From Simiduia litorea (GTDB taxonomy: Bacteria; Pseudomonadota; Gammaproteobacteria; Pseudomonadales; Cellvibrionaceae): a stretch of DNA of 64,000 nucleotides. The notes under the pieces were generated by a model, which saw only the letters and a program-made list of their open reading frames with translations, did no database searches and had not been told where the DNA came from. Where the stretch lies: NCBI RefSeq assembly GCF_042853465.1, contig NZ_AP031497.1, positions 1,860,001-1,924,000 of the forward strand, in the 5' to 3' direction. Both the position numbers and the translations under genes were made by a program. This document shows positions 1-9,195 of this stretch, in pieces; the first letter of the stretch is position 1, and each line of letters opens with the position of its first letter.

Positions 1-56
1 AGCCGATACCCCTTCAAACCGGAATTGTTATCCGAACCCATAGGACGGAGGCAGAG

Positions 57-1199
57 ATGTTAGGCTCAATTCATTCTTTCTCATCACAATATCAGGCTAG
101 TCAGGGATCTCGGTTCCTAAGCTCAAACCTAAAGCAGCCACTTGCGAGCAATGCTCAGCGGGCGCCGGCAGCGTTAAGTCCCAGTCAGTCGACTAAGGCT
201 CTAGAGGGCCCCAGTGCCGTGACGAGTGCACCGGTCACGGCCGACCGCGCCGCGGGTAACATACTGCTTTTCATTGAAAACCAGTTAAAAGTTGACGTTG
301 CCAATGGCGACAGCAAAGAGCAGTTACAAAGCCGCTTTGATGCTGGATTAGAAGGCTTTCTGCAGGGCTTCAATGAGGCTAAGGATCAGTTGAGCGACAT
401 GGGTTTACTCAGTGATGCCCTGGCTGATGATATTGGCGCAACATACAATAAGGTGATGCAAGGTTTAGGGCAGCTGGCCAAAGAGCTTGGTCTTGATGAT
501 AGTGCGCTTCCTGCGGCTCCAGCCAGTGCCGAGCAGTCAACCCATGTGGATAAATTTGGGGTTGGTAATATTGACCGCCAAGTCGGCGTGATTAAGGCGC
601 AAAAGAGCTTTAATTTTACTGTTCAAACGCAAGAGGGCGATAAGGTAACTATCTCGGCCAGTAGCCGGTTTGCCGCCAAAGGTGTCGAAACCAATCAGGG
701 TAGCTCCTTTAGAACCAACCAAAGTCAGCAGTTTGATTTAACCATTGATGGTGACCTAAATGCTGATGAGCTAGCGGCTATCAATGATTTGCTCTCGCAA
801 GTTAACGATCTGTCGGAGCAATTTTTTAATGGTGATCTTGATGCGGCGTTTGAAGCCGCATTAGATCTAGGCTTTGATGCCGAGGAAATTGCAAGCTTTG
901 CGGTAGACTTAAAGTATTCGGTGACTCAGAAAGTACGCACCACCTATGGTCAGGGCTCGAATGAAACATCGCCTCTGAGAGCGCCACTACAGCCATTTAG
1001 TCAGCTAGCGGATCAGGTCCAAGCAGCGCTCGAGTCAGCAAAACAGTTTTTGAACTCAAATGAGTTATTGAGTTCGCTCTTGAATGAGCGGCTTGAAACC
1101 GATCAAGAGCTTAAAGAAGTAACGGGTGGAATGGGTAATTTACACAAACTGTTTGGCGATGTTAATCATGCGATGGCAGAAAAGCTCGCGACGGCTTGA
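57..1199 (+). CDS. DUF5610-like protein, function unknown
   Basis: A 380-residue acidic, serine/alanine/glutamine-rich protein with no signal peptide or membrane segment. Residues about 65-145 (AAGNILLFIENQL through GLGQLAKELGL) resemble the helical DUF5610 region of gammaproteobacterial proteins. A second part, about 225-300, holds acidic helices (LNADELAAINDLL, FDAEEIASFAVDL). The N-terminal 60 residues look disordered. The ATG has a good ribosome site, GGAGG, just upstream. Nothing else in the operon is visible because the window begins here. The DUF assignment is from memory of the family pattern; the function is unknown. Confidence 0.6.
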   Translation: MLGSIHSFSSQYQASQGSRFLSSNLKQPLASNAQRAPAALSPSQSTKALEGPSAVTSAPVTADRAAGNILLFIENQLKVDVANGDSKEQLQSRFDAGLEGFLQGFNEAKDQLSDMGLLSDALADDIGATYNKVMQGLGQLAKELGLDDSALPAAPASAEQSTHVDKFGVGNIDRQVGVIKAQKSFNFTVQTQEGDKVTISASSRFAAKGVETNQGSSFRTNQSQQFDLTIDGDLNADELAAINDLLSQVNDLSEQFFNGDLDAAFEAALDLGFDAEEIASFAVDLKYSVTQKVRTTYGQGSNETSPLRAPLQPFSQLADQVQAALESAKQFLNSNELLSSLLNERLETDQELKEVTGGMGNLHKLFGDVNHAMAEKLATA

Positions 1200-1259
1200 G
1201 GTATGGAGTTTTAGATTTGTTACGCATAAAATGAGGGTCTTTCGATTCCGAAGACCTTG

Positions 1260-1505
1260 ATGAAAAAATTGATTTTGTTCGGCACCAGCGGCTGTCATCT
1301 TTGCTCAATAGCTGAGAATGTTGTTGCTCAGGCGTCCGATAAGTGCGCGATGGCCATAGGGCTAATTGAAAAGGATATAGCCGATTCAGATGCGTTGGTA
1401 ACGTTATACGGTACGCGAATTCCGGTATTGCGCGTTGAAGATTGCGGCCGTGAACTAGGCTGGCCTTTTACCGAAGAAGACGTTATTGCATTGATTAATA
1501 GCTAG
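1260..1505 (+). CDS. Glutaredoxin-family (DUF836-like) small thiol protein
   Basis: An 81-residue thioredoxin-fold protein. It begins with a beta strand (KKLILFGTSGC) that leads into a CHLC redox motif, then a conserved cis-proline region (TRIPVLRV) and a short C-terminal helix, as in the YccA/DUF836 glutaredoxin-like family. It probably acts in cytoplasmic thiol-disulfide exchange; the substrate is not known. A TTG lies 3 bases before the ATG in the same frame; the ATG at 1260 is preferred. It converges with the EAL-HDOD gene, whose stop lies about 48 bases downstream. Confidence 0.75.
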   Translation: MKKLILFGTSGCHLCSIAENVVAQASDKCAMAIGLIEKDIADSDALVTLYGTRIPVLRVEDCGRELGWPFTEEDVIALINS

Positions 1506-1552
1506 ATAACGTAGTTGTTAAGAAGGGTGGCTTGAGTTTCTTCAATTGGTGC

Positions 1553-2776
1553 CTAAAAGACCAATGTTTCGAGAGCGCCTGTTACCCAGACAAGACTTTC
1601 GGTATAGAAATGACTGAGTGCGGATTCGTCTACGCCTCGAGCCTCGAGCATATCCCAGTCGATATTATCCCAGTCAGCTTTTTCATATTGCTTTACTGTT
1701 TTCAATACTTCTCCCTCTAGCCCTTGGTGGTGCAGTAAGGCATTACTCAGTGTGTCGCTGATCGAAATCTTACTTAGTAAGATATCGAGCGGCTCGTCCA
1801 TGAACGCATCAATAGTAGAGAGTAACCCGACGGTGAAGTAGGTGTCGCTGCGTCTTGTGCCGCTCACCGCCTCACCTAGAGTTTGACAAAAACGTGCTCT
1901 AACCATCGTCGTGACACTCAGTTCGCGCGGCTTGCCGTCAATACTCGCCATCGATAGCAACGTAATCCAGCTTCGAACTTGAATCAAACCAAGCAAAGTA
2001 ATCGCTTGACGAAGCGATTCGATGCTGCACACGAAGTGAAATGCTGCGGAGTTAATGAGTTTTAGTAACTTATAACTCAATACAGGGTCTTGTGAAATTA
2101 TTTGTTCTATTTGGTCTATTTCTGATTTTGGGTCATTCAGTTGAGCTAGTAATTGGATGATAGTTTGACGACTTTCTGCATATTTGGCGCCGAGCATGAT
2201 TTGTGGTCGGGAAAGAAAATAGCCTTGAAAGAGTTCAAAGCCCATCTTTTTACACTGCTCAAGCATGTCATACGTTTCAATTTTTTCCGCGAGCAGTATG
2301 ACGCCCAGGGGTTTTAAATGATTAACGTGATGCTCCAATTCTTTAGGCGATAATGCTAAGACATCAAGCTTAATTATGTCGGCATACTCCAGCATCTTGA
2401 AGCTACAGGAATTTAAGGTGAAATCATCAAGCGCGATGGTATAGCCCTGTGCGCGAAGTTGGCCTAGTGCTGCTAGCATTTTACTATCAACGAGTTGATC
2501 TTCTAAAACTTCAATAACCAATTGCGTTCGGCTAAAGGGTGGGGAGGTAAGAAGTAGATTCCGAGTAAAGTTAATAAAAGCCTTATGTTCCCCGACGACT
2601 TCACCAATGCTTAAATCAGTAAAGGTTCTTAGTAAAACCTGTGAGCTAGCTTGATCGCCGTCAATAACATTGGCCCTGTTTTCATGGCTGTCGCGGCACA
2701 GTAACTCATAGGCATAAACCTCCATATTCCTATCGAATATTGGTTGGCGGGCTAGAAGGGGTTGATTTTTGTCCAT
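1553..2776 (-). CDS. EAL-HDOD domain signalling protein, degenerate EAL
   Basis: A 407-residue protein of the YuxH/CdgJ type. The N-terminal half (residues about 5-205) is an EAL fold and the C-terminal half (about 205-390) an HDOD domain. The start LLARQPIFDRNMEVYAYELL is typical of the family. The catalytic EAL signature is replaced by YELL, and the usual DDFG motif reads DDFT, so c-di-GMP hydrolysis is unlikely. Family members act as regulatory scaffolds, often in motility. The gene is divergent from cheV with 134 bases between the proposed start codons, which fits a shared motility or chemotaxis role (inference). Confidence 0.88.
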   Translation of the reverse strand: MDKNQPLLARQPIFDRNMEVYAYELLCRDSHENRANVIDGDQASSQVLLRTFTDLSIGEVVGEHKAFINFTRNLLLTSPPFSRTQLVIEVLEDQLVDSKMLAALGQLRAQGYTIALDDFTLNSCSFKMLEYADIIKLDVLALSPKELEHHVNHLKPLGVILLAEKIETYDMLEQCKKMGFELFQGYFLSRPQIMLGAKYAESRQTIIQLLAQLNDPKSEIDQIEQIISQDPVLSYKLLKLINSAAFHFVCSIESLRQAITLLGLIQVRSWITLLSMASIDGKPRELSVTTMVRARFCQTLGEAVSGTRRSDTYFTVGLLSTIDAFMDEPLDILLSKISISDTLSNALLHHQGLEGEVLKTVKQYEKADWDNIDWDMLEARGVDESALSHFYTESLVWVTGALETLVF

Positions 2777-2910
2777 GGGCTAAATTGAATCTGAGGTATC
2801 TCACTACAGGGGAAGATAAGGACAAGTGTAGCTCTAGTTATTGCGGTGTGCGGCCGATAACCCGTAATAATTGGTCTAAGCTGAAACTCAGTGATCGTTG
2901 GGATTATCCT

Positions 2911-3846
2911 ATGTCGAAATTGTTGCAAAGTGTTGATGCTCGAACGCAGCTGGTAGGGGAGAATAGGCTTGAATTGCTGTTGTTCCGGCTGGCTGGTCAG
3001 CAAATGTATGCCCTGAACGTATTCAAGATTCAGGAGGTGGTGCAGGTACCGCCGATCACTATGATGCCGCATCGCCACAGTGTTGTGAAAGGCGTGACCC
3101 ATTTACGCGATCAAACGATCTCGGTAATTGATCTGAGTGCGGCTATTGGCCTAAGACCACTTGCTGATATAACAAATAGCAATATGATCGTGACTGAGTA
3201 CAATCGCAGTATTCAAGGTTTCCTGGTTAAATCTGTCGATCGGATAGTCAACTTAAACTGGGAGGTCATTCTCCCACCGCCTTCGGGCTCTGGGCGGTCA
3301 CACTTTCTAACAGCGATTACGCATATTGACAATAAAATCGTAGAAATCTTAGATGTAGAAAGGGTGTTGGCTGAAATTATTCCCTATGATACTCGAGTCT
3401 CCAGTGACGTGTTAGATCGCCAATTGGCTAGCCAAGCCAAGGCCAAGCACATGAAAATTTTGATGGCCGATGACTCCTCTACTGCAATGAGTCAAGTGAA
3501 AGAAACCCTCAAGCATTTAGGTGTGGAAGTCATTGGTGTGCAGGATGGTTTGCAGGCGTTAAGGCTGTTAGAGCGCTGGGTTAGCGAAGGCGTGGATATT
3601 TACACGCATATTTTTATGTTGATTACCGACGCAGAAATGCCAGAAATGGATGGTTATCGATTGACACATGAGATTCGAAAAAACCCCGCATTAAAAAATC
3701 TTTATGTTGTTCTTCATACCTCCTTAAGTGGTAATTTCAATAAGGCTATGGTGGAAAAGGTGGGCTGTAATGACTTCCTGTCTAAATTCCAGCCCGACAG
3801 TCTCGCGAGTCTTGTGCAGGAGCGCTTGAGGGTGGCCCTGGCTTAA
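2911..3846 (+). CDS. cheV: Chemotaxis coupling protein CheV (CheW-REC)
   Basis: A 311-residue protein with a CheW domain (about 20-165) followed by a response-regulator receiver domain (about 185-310). CheV links chemoreceptors to CheA and is tuned by phosphorylation. The receiver has the acidic pair in MADDSS, the phospho-acceptor aspartate in LITDAEMPEMDG and the lysine in DFLSKF. The ATG at 2911 gives the usual CheV length and places the CheW domain near the N-terminus; the longer upstream frame adds an unlikely 57 residues. It abuts slt tail to tail with no bases between the stop codons. Confidence 0.92.
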   Translation: MSKLLQSVDARTQLVGENRLELLLFRLAGQQMYALNVFKIQEVVQVPPITMMPHRHSVVKGVTHLRDQTISVIDLSAAIGLRPLADITNSNMIVTEYNRSIQGFLVKSVDRIVNLNWEVILPPPSGSGRSHFLTAITHIDNKIVEILDVERVLAEIIPYDTRVSSDVLDRQLASQAKAKHMKILMADDSSTAMSQVKETLKHLGVEVIGVQDGLQALRLLERWVSEGVDIYTHIFMLITDAEMPEMDGYRLTHEIRKNPALKNLYVVLHTSLSGNFNKAMVEKVGCNDFLSKFQPDSLASLVQERLRVALA

Positions 3847-6051
3847 CTAATAGGCGGCCGCCCCGTTCGTGACAGCGCCACCTTGGCCGGCTTGCTGTTT
3901 GTTGTTTTGATTTTGCGTTGGCGTCGGGCTGGGGACATACCAAGTGTCCTTTAACGATTCGATATCACTACCGTTGCGATAAGCGTAAATTACTGAAAAC
4001 ACCATAACATTTTGCACATAGCCGCGGGTTTCTTTGAATGGGATTGTTTCAATCCAGACATCCAGCGGCAGTTGGTCACGGCCCTTGCTTAACCATTGGG
4101 CAACTCTGTGTGGGCCAGCGTTATAAGCGGCTGCCGCAAAGGCCTGGTTACCATTAAATCGTCCTAGCATTTCATTTAGGTAGCGGCTGCCAAGTGCCAC
4201 ATTCGTTTCTGGTGAAAGGAGTTCATGTTTTTTGTAGCTAATGCCCGCTTTTTTTGCGGTTTGTTTTGCGGTTGCGGGCATAAGTTGCATCAGTCCAAGT
4301 GCGCCTACAGGCGATTTTGCGTCCGGTGAAAAAGCACTTTCTTGGCGCGCGATAGCAAAGAGCAAATTGGCATCCATGGCCTGATTTTTCGCCTCTGTTT
4401 TGACCACTGATTCAAAGGCCAATGGAAAGCGAATGGTGAGATCGTCCCAAGATTGGGCGTCAATCATGGCTTGAATGCCGCCGCGGTACCAACCCCAATT
4501 GGCGGCTAGAGCACCGGCAGCTTGTAGTTGCTGAGGATTAAATTGGCGAGAGGCAAAACGCCACTCTTGCCGCGCAAGATTAATTTGCCCAAGTTCAAAT
4601 AGCTCTTTGGCTCGTAAAATAGAGGCCGAATTGGCGACATAATGTTGATCGTTGAGCGTAACCTTCGATGGTTGATCTTCGAGTTCAAAGGGCAGGCCTA
4701 ATCTATCTGCCGCTAAAAAGCCGTAAAAACTGCGCTCTTTTGCCAAGGCTTTGTAACTGCTGGCAATATCAGGGTAAGGCGGCAGTGAGTGGCCTTGAAT
4801 CTCGGCAATTCTGGTTGACCAATATTGCCATCTAGGAGTATTGCGCTCCTCCGCTGGCAGCCGTCCAATCCATTTATCGGCAAGCTCCCACTCTAGATTT
4901 GCTAGTGCGTCGCGCGCTAGGCCACTGATCATGTCGACGTTTGAATAATTACTCATGCTTTGCACAAGCGTGGTTACCTTATCTGTCAGCCCCTGCCGGG
5001 ATAAGTTAACAATGAGTAATTCCTGCGTTTCCATTCTTTTTTGGTCAGCAAACAAATGCTGGGCGTCATACTTTTCCCAGAGCTTCAGTGCTTTGCCCGC
5101 ATCCTTCCAGGCTAACCGTTGAATACCATGTAGGATGATGAATTGCATTTCTGGCGACTGCACTGCGAAGCGGCGAGCTTGATCCATGTGCTCAGGGTAG
5201 CGGTCGATTTCTACTAACAGGTCGAGTTCCGACTTTATTTCTGCCGGGGCGTATTTTGCCAAGTAGCGGGTGAGTCTTCGATTTTTAGCATCTATCGCCT
5301 GGGTCGCTCGAGACCAGGTAAGTTGCGCAGTTTGGTGGCCCGCGTTTTGCCAAAGTTTAAAAAGGCTGTCGCAGGCTTTGGGTTGAGAGTGGCCAACATT
5401 CCAGAGGTTTGAAACGTCGTTATGGGCGGTTTCATCGCCCGTGAGCAAGCGTGCCTTGAGGTTGTAACAGGCTAAATCCGTATCGCCTAAGTCGGCTCGA
5501 TAATAGCTTTGGTAGTCGTGCCAATGATGTTTGCGCTCAAGGGTCAGTAGCCAGTCCCTTAACAGCCTATTGCCCAAGTAGCTATTTGGGTTGGCGTCTA
5601 AAAACTCATCTACCTCTCTATAGGGCAGGGCGCTCAATTTGCGAGAGAGAATTCGATAGTCAATATATGGCTCTAACGGATAGCCTTTAAGCGAGGTCTT
5701 TAGCTCAATAAATTGTCGGCTGCTGGTGTTAGGTAATAACTTTTGAGCTTCCAGGTAAGCCGCTCTCTGGGTAACAAATTTTATGTTCTGTGAGGCAAAA
5801 ATCCCAAGCATTGGCGCCGTTGCGTTAGCTGGCAACGCTTGCGTTTCGATTAAATTATTTGGCGCTTGATCAACCTTGGTGTTGGCCAAGGGCGATTGGT
5901 CTGCTGCGTAGACTTGGGCGCAGGTGAACAGCGCCGATACTGTGAGAAGGGTGGTGCAAAACACCGGTTCAACCCTAATGCTTGCAGCCGAATAGATATG
6001 CCGAATTACCCAGTTGCATGCGTTTGACGTCGCTTGCGCGAGAAGGACCAT
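3847..6051 (-). CDS. slt: Soluble lytic murein transglycosylase (Slt70 family)
   Basis: A 734-residue periplasmic peptidoglycan-cleaving enzyme that forms 1,6-anhydro ends. A hydrophobic segment at residues about 30-48 ending CAQVYAADQ is the signal peptide; the about 25 residues before it may mean that translation starts further downstream. The middle is the alpha-helical superhelix domain. The C-terminal GH23 domain has the catalytic glutamate in AIARQESAFSPDA, then GALGLMQLMPATA and AAAYNAGPHRV. The C-terminal tail is glutamine/asparagine-rich. NagZ, encoded at 16.4 kb, would recycle the muropeptides this enzyme releases. Confidence 0.93.
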   Translation of the reverse strand: MVLLAQATSNACNWVIRHIYSAASIRVEPVFCTTLLTVSALFTCAQVYAADQSPLANTKVDQAPNNLIETQALPANATAPMLGIFASQNIKFVTQRAAYLEAQKLLPNTSSRQFIELKTSLKGYPLEPYIDYRILSRKLSALPYREVDEFLDANPNSYLGNRLLRDWLLTLERKHHWHDYQSYYRADLGDTDLACYNLKARLLTGDETAHNDVSNLWNVGHSQPKACDSLFKLWQNAGHQTAQLTWSRATQAIDAKNRRLTRYLAKYAPAEIKSELDLLVEIDRYPEHMDQARRFAVQSPEMQFIILHGIQRLAWKDAGKALKLWEKYDAQHLFADQKRMETQELLIVNLSRQGLTDKVTTLVQSMSNYSNVDMISGLARDALANLEWELADKWIGRLPAEERNTPRWQYWSTRIAEIQGHSLPPYPDIASSYKALAKERSFYGFLAADRLGLPFELEDQPSKVTLNDQHYVANSASILRAKELFELGQINLARQEWRFASRQFNPQQLQAAGALAANWGWYRGGIQAMIDAQSWDDLTIRFPLAFESVVKTEAKNQAMDANLLFAIARQESAFSPDAKSPVGALGLMQLMPATAKQTAKKAGISYKKHELLSPETNVALGSRYLNEMLGRFNGNQAFAAAAYNAGPHRVAQWLSKGRDQLPLDVWIETIPFKETRGYVQNVMVFSVIYAYRNGSDIESLKDTWYVPSPTPTQNQNNKQQAGQGGAVTNGAAAY

Positions 6052-6127
6052 AATTACCTCAAATTGGTCGAACGGCTGACAGACTCTGCGTTCCGTAAAT
6101 GTCCCGCAGTGATTATTAACACATAGT

Positions 6128-6159
6128 TATAACATGGGATTACCTAATTCCATAGTATA
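6128..6159. promoter_or_regulatory. Imperfect 32-bp dyad between slt and uup
   Basis: A two-fold symmetric element with half-sites ATGGGATTAC and CTAATTCCAT, flanked on both sides by TATA (12 of 16 positions match across the dyad). It lies in the 194-base gap between the divergent slt and uup genes, about 77 bases from the slt start and 86 from the uup start. The position fits an operator for one or both genes. No known regulator motif was recognised. Confidence 0.4.
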
Positions 6160-6245
6160 GCTATCTAAAATGTCTGTGCTGGGTGCAAGCCTTTGTATGT
6201 ATGCGTATTATGCGCCCATCTTTAATTGCTGTTGATGATGTTCAT

Positions 6246-8141
6246 ATGCCCCTAATTCGCTTTGACAATGCCTCCCTTCACTTTGGTCTGCAAGTGATCC
6301 TAGATCGCGTCCAGTTGCTTGTAGAGCCCGGCCAGCGTATGTGTTTGATTGGCCACAATGGTGCCGGTAAATCGACCTTGATGAAAATAATCGGTGGCGA
6401 AGTTCAGCTTGATGGCGGTGAAATTTGGCGCCAGCCAGGGCTGCGGCTGGCACGATTAGAGCAAGATCTGCCAGAACCAGATGCCTTAACGGTGTTTGAG
6501 GTGGTATCTAAGGCCTTTGATCACGTGGGCGACCTCATCGCTGAGTACCATAAATTAGCGGTAGATCCTGAGCCTGATATGCGCCGGCTTGGCCAGCTGC
6601 AAGGGCAAATTGAAGCGGAGGATGGTTGGGCGATTGAGCAAAAGGTCGAGTCTATATTGACCCGTTTACAGCTGCCCCGAGAGGCAACGATGTCATCTTT
6701 ATCGGGCGGTTGGCGCCGGCGCGTCGCGCTGGCTAAGGCGTTGGTTATCGAGCCCGACTTACTCATGCTAGATGAACCCACCAACCATTTAGATATAGAG
6801 GCTATCGAGTGGTTGGAGCAGCAGATTTTAGCGTTTAAAGGAGCCGTGGTTTTTGTTACCCACGATCGTGCATTACTGCAAAAACTAGCCACACACATTG
6901 TAGAGTTAGATCGCGGCCATCTGCGCTGTTGGACCGGAGATTATAAGAGCTTTTTGGTGTTTCGCGAACAGCAGTTAGCTGAAGAGGAGCGCCATAACGC
7001 CTTGTTTGACAAGCGATTGGCGGAGGAGGAGGTGTGGATTCGCCAGGGCATTAAAGCGCGTAGAACCCGAAACGAAGGCCGTGTCCGTGCATTAAAAGCC
7101 TTGCGGGTGGAGCGCGCCCAGCGTCGTGAGCGGCACGGACAGGCCTCATTTGAGGTGCAGCAAGGAGAGAATAGCGGCAAACTGGTCGCAGAATTAAAAA
7201 ATATTAGCCAGAGCTTTGCCGGCCGGCCGGTGATCAGCCAGTTTTCAACCACGATTGTGCGCGGTGATCGCATCGGTTTTCTAGGCCCAAATGGTGCTGG
7301 TAAAAGCACGCTACTTAAAATTATTTTAGGCCAGCTGAATCCTGAGCAGGGCAGTGTTCGATTGGGCACGAATATCAGTGTTGCCTACTTCGATCAACTT
7401 AGGGATCAATTAGATCTAGAGAAAAACGTGGTCGATAATATTGCCGAGGGCCGTGAGTTTATCGACGTAAATGGTCGTCAAAAGCATATTATTTCTTATC
7501 TTTCGGACTTTTTGTTTACCGGTGAGCGGGCGCGAACACCCTTGAAAGCCCTGTCTGGCGGGGAGCGTAATCGTGTTTTATTGGCGCGGCTATTCAGTAA
7601 GCCGGCAAACTTGTTAGTGCTCGATGAACCGACCAACGATCTTGATGTTGAAACCCTAGAGCTACTAGAAGATTTATTATCGGCCTACGAGGGAACCATG
7701 TTGTTAGTTAGTCACGACAGATCTTTCTTGGATAACGTGGTAACTAGCTGTTTTGCGTTTGAAGGTAATGGTGTCGTCAACGAATACGTTGGTGGCTATG
7801 AGGATTGGCAGCGACAGGGTGGTGATTGGCACAAGTATAAATCCGTTGTACCTTTAGTTGCGTCAAAAGCGGAGTCCGCGAAGCAGAGTACAGACTCGGC
7901 ATTCGATACAAGTTCAAAGTCGAAAAAGTTAAGTTATAAATTGCAGCGCGAACTGGAGCAGTTGCCACAGCTTATCGAAAAACTTGAATTCAACATCAGT
8001 AAGTTACAAGCTCAGGTTGCCGAGGCTAAATTTTTTGAACAGGAGCGCTCTGTAACAGATCTTGTGTTGGCCGAGCTGGCCAACCAAGAAGCCGAGTTAG
8101 AACGTGCATTTGAACGTTGGTCAGAGCTGGATTCGCTTTAG
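6246..8141 (+). CDS. uup: ABC-F ATPase Uup
   Basis: A 631-residue protein with two fused ABC ATPase domains and no membrane segment, as in ABC-F ribosome-associated factors. Domain 1 has GHNGAGKST, LSGGWRRRVALAKAL and LLMLDEPTNHLD. Domain 2 has GPNGAGKST, LSGGERNRVLLARL and LLVLDEPTNDLD. A charged interdomain linker and a C-terminal coiled coil (about 560-631) match Uup, which acts on replication, transposon excision and ribosome function. The ATG at 6246 (MPLIRFDNASLHFG) matches family length (E. coli 635); an in-frame GTG at 6183 adds residues without homology. It converges with the universal stress gene, 9 bases apart. Confidence 0.93.
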   Translation: MPLIRFDNASLHFGLQVILDRVQLLVEPGQRMCLIGHNGAGKSTLMKIIGGEVQLDGGEIWRQPGLRLARLEQDLPEPDALTVFEVVSKAFDHVGDLIAEYHKLAVDPEPDMRRLGQLQGQIEAEDGWAIEQKVESILTRLQLPREATMSSLSGGWRRRVALAKALVIEPDLLMLDEPTNHLDIEAIEWLEQQILAFKGAVVFVTHDRALLQKLATHIVELDRGHLRCWTGDYKSFLVFREQQLAEEERHNALFDKRLAEEEVWIRQGIKARRTRNEGRVRALKALRVERAQRRERHGQASFEVQQGENSGKLVAELKNISQSFAGRPVISQFSTTIVRGDRIGFLGPNGAGKSTLLKIILGQLNPEQGSVRLGTNISVAYFDQLRDQLDLEKNVVDNIAEGREFIDVNGRQKHIISYLSDFLFTGERARTPLKALSGGERNRVLLARLFSKPANLLVLDEPTNDLDVETLELLEDLLSAYEGTMLLVSHDRSFLDNVVTSCFAFEGNGVVNEYVGGYEDWQRQGGDWHKYKSVVPLVASKAESAKQSTDSAFDTSSKSKKLSYKLQRELEQLPQLIEKLEFNISKLQAQVAEAKFFEQERSVTDLVLAELANQEAELERAFERWSELDSL

Positions 8142-8150
8142 TCGTAGGTA

Positions 8151-8588
8151 TTATTGTTCTTTGACGCGCACAGCTAATACGTCGCAGTGCGCGCCATGCA
8201 ATACGCCATTGGCGGTTGAGCCCAATATGAGCGCGAAACCTCGGCGGCCGTGGCTACCGACAATGATCAGCTCCGCGTTGTGTTCTGTCGCCAGTTGATG
8301 CAATTCAGCTGCAGGCTGGCCAATCAAAAGATGGCATTGTGTTTGGGCTATATCAAACTGCTTGGCAAGCTTATGTAATTGGGTTTTTGCTTGAGCTTGT
8401 AGTTGTTGTTGAACTTCCGTTAAATCCATTGGGATGTCCCCGCCGTAGGCGAAGGCAAGGGGTTCTATAATGTGGGCAAGCAGTAGTTTAGCGTTATGAT
8501 TTTTCGCTATTTGAACCGCGCGCTGAATGACCTGGTGCGATTCCGGCGACAAATCTACCCCTACGATAATGTGTTGATAGCTATTCAT
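8151..8588 (-). CDS. Universal stress protein, UspA family
   Basis: A 145-residue single-domain Usp protein. It begins with the strand HIIVGVDLSPES and ends with the nucleotide-binding signature GSHGRRGF followed by GSTANGVL and the last strand CDVLAVRV, the pattern of ATP-binding UspA-like proteins. Such proteins are cytoplasmic dimers induced by stress; the exact role here is unknown. A clear AGGAG ribosome site precedes the ATG. It is monocistronic between convergent uup and the divergent membrane-anchored unknown. Confidence 0.92.
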   Translation of the reverse strand: MNSYQHIIVGVDLSPESHQVIQRAVQIAKNHNAKLLLAHIIEPLAFAYGGDIPMDLTEVQQQLQAQAKTQLHKLAKQFDIAQTQCHLLIGQPAAELHQLATEHNAELIIVGSHGRRGFALILGSTANGVLHGAHCDVLAVRVKEQ

Positions 8589-8704
8589 GGTAAGCGCTCC
8601 TGTTGACGAGGTTATCTATTTAGTCTAGCGCGCGAGCGGGAGCCTTTAAAGCCCCAATTGTTGAGTACAGTGGTTTGTGTATGGGTATTTGATGGGATCT
8701 ATAA

Positions 8705-9190
8705 ATGGGTAATTGGACTAGTTGGCTTATCATTATCGCCGTTGTTGCCTTGGCCGTTGGCCCAGTGATGATGTTTCAGCCCAGTGCCGGTCAAAAAAAG
8801 CTGGCGCGTATGAGGGCTTTCGCTAATCGACAAGGTGTCAGGGTAGCGCTAGCCTCAATGGCGATACCTGAGTTATTGGGCAGCGCTTGCTATTCGTTAC
8901 CTTGGGTGGATCGTTCGTTACAAGGTTTAGGTTGGCAGCTCATTCGAAAATCCTACCCTCATGAAATACATCTGAATGATTTTTGGTCGTGGCAATCCGA
9001 GGAGGCTACTGCGTCAGTCAAGCAGGTGTTACATCAACAGTTGCCGCTGCTGCCCGATAGCGTTGTATCTGTGATCGCGAGTCCGGGCGGGCTTGGTGTG
9101 TATTGGCGCGAGAGCGGCTCTGATAAAGAGTTAGAGTTTTTGTTGGTGTGGTTGCAGGAAACTCAGCGTCTGCTTAAGTCTGCCAGCTAG
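8705..9190 (+). CDS. Membrane-anchored protein of unknown function
   Basis: A 161-residue protein with one N-terminal hydrophobic helix (residues about 6-24, WLIIIAVVALAVGPVMMF) followed by a basic stretch (GQKKLARMRAF), so the rest is predicted to be on the cytoplasmic side. The C-terminal region is rich in tryptophan and has a plausible strand-rich fold (VVSVIASPGGLGVYW). No domain was recognised. It converges with the next coiled-coil gene; the stops are 5 bases apart. Similar tail-anchor proteins near topA in other gammaproteobacteria are an impression only. Confidence 0.7.
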   Translation: MGNWTSWLIIIAVVALAVGPVMMFQPSAGQKKLARMRAFANRQGVRVALASMAIPELLGSACYSLPWVDRSLQGLGWQLIRKSYPHEIHLNDFWSWQSEEATASVKQVLHQQLPLLPDSVVSVIASPGGLGVYWRESGSDKELEFLLVWLQETQRLLKSAS

Positions 9191-9195
9191 TTTTT

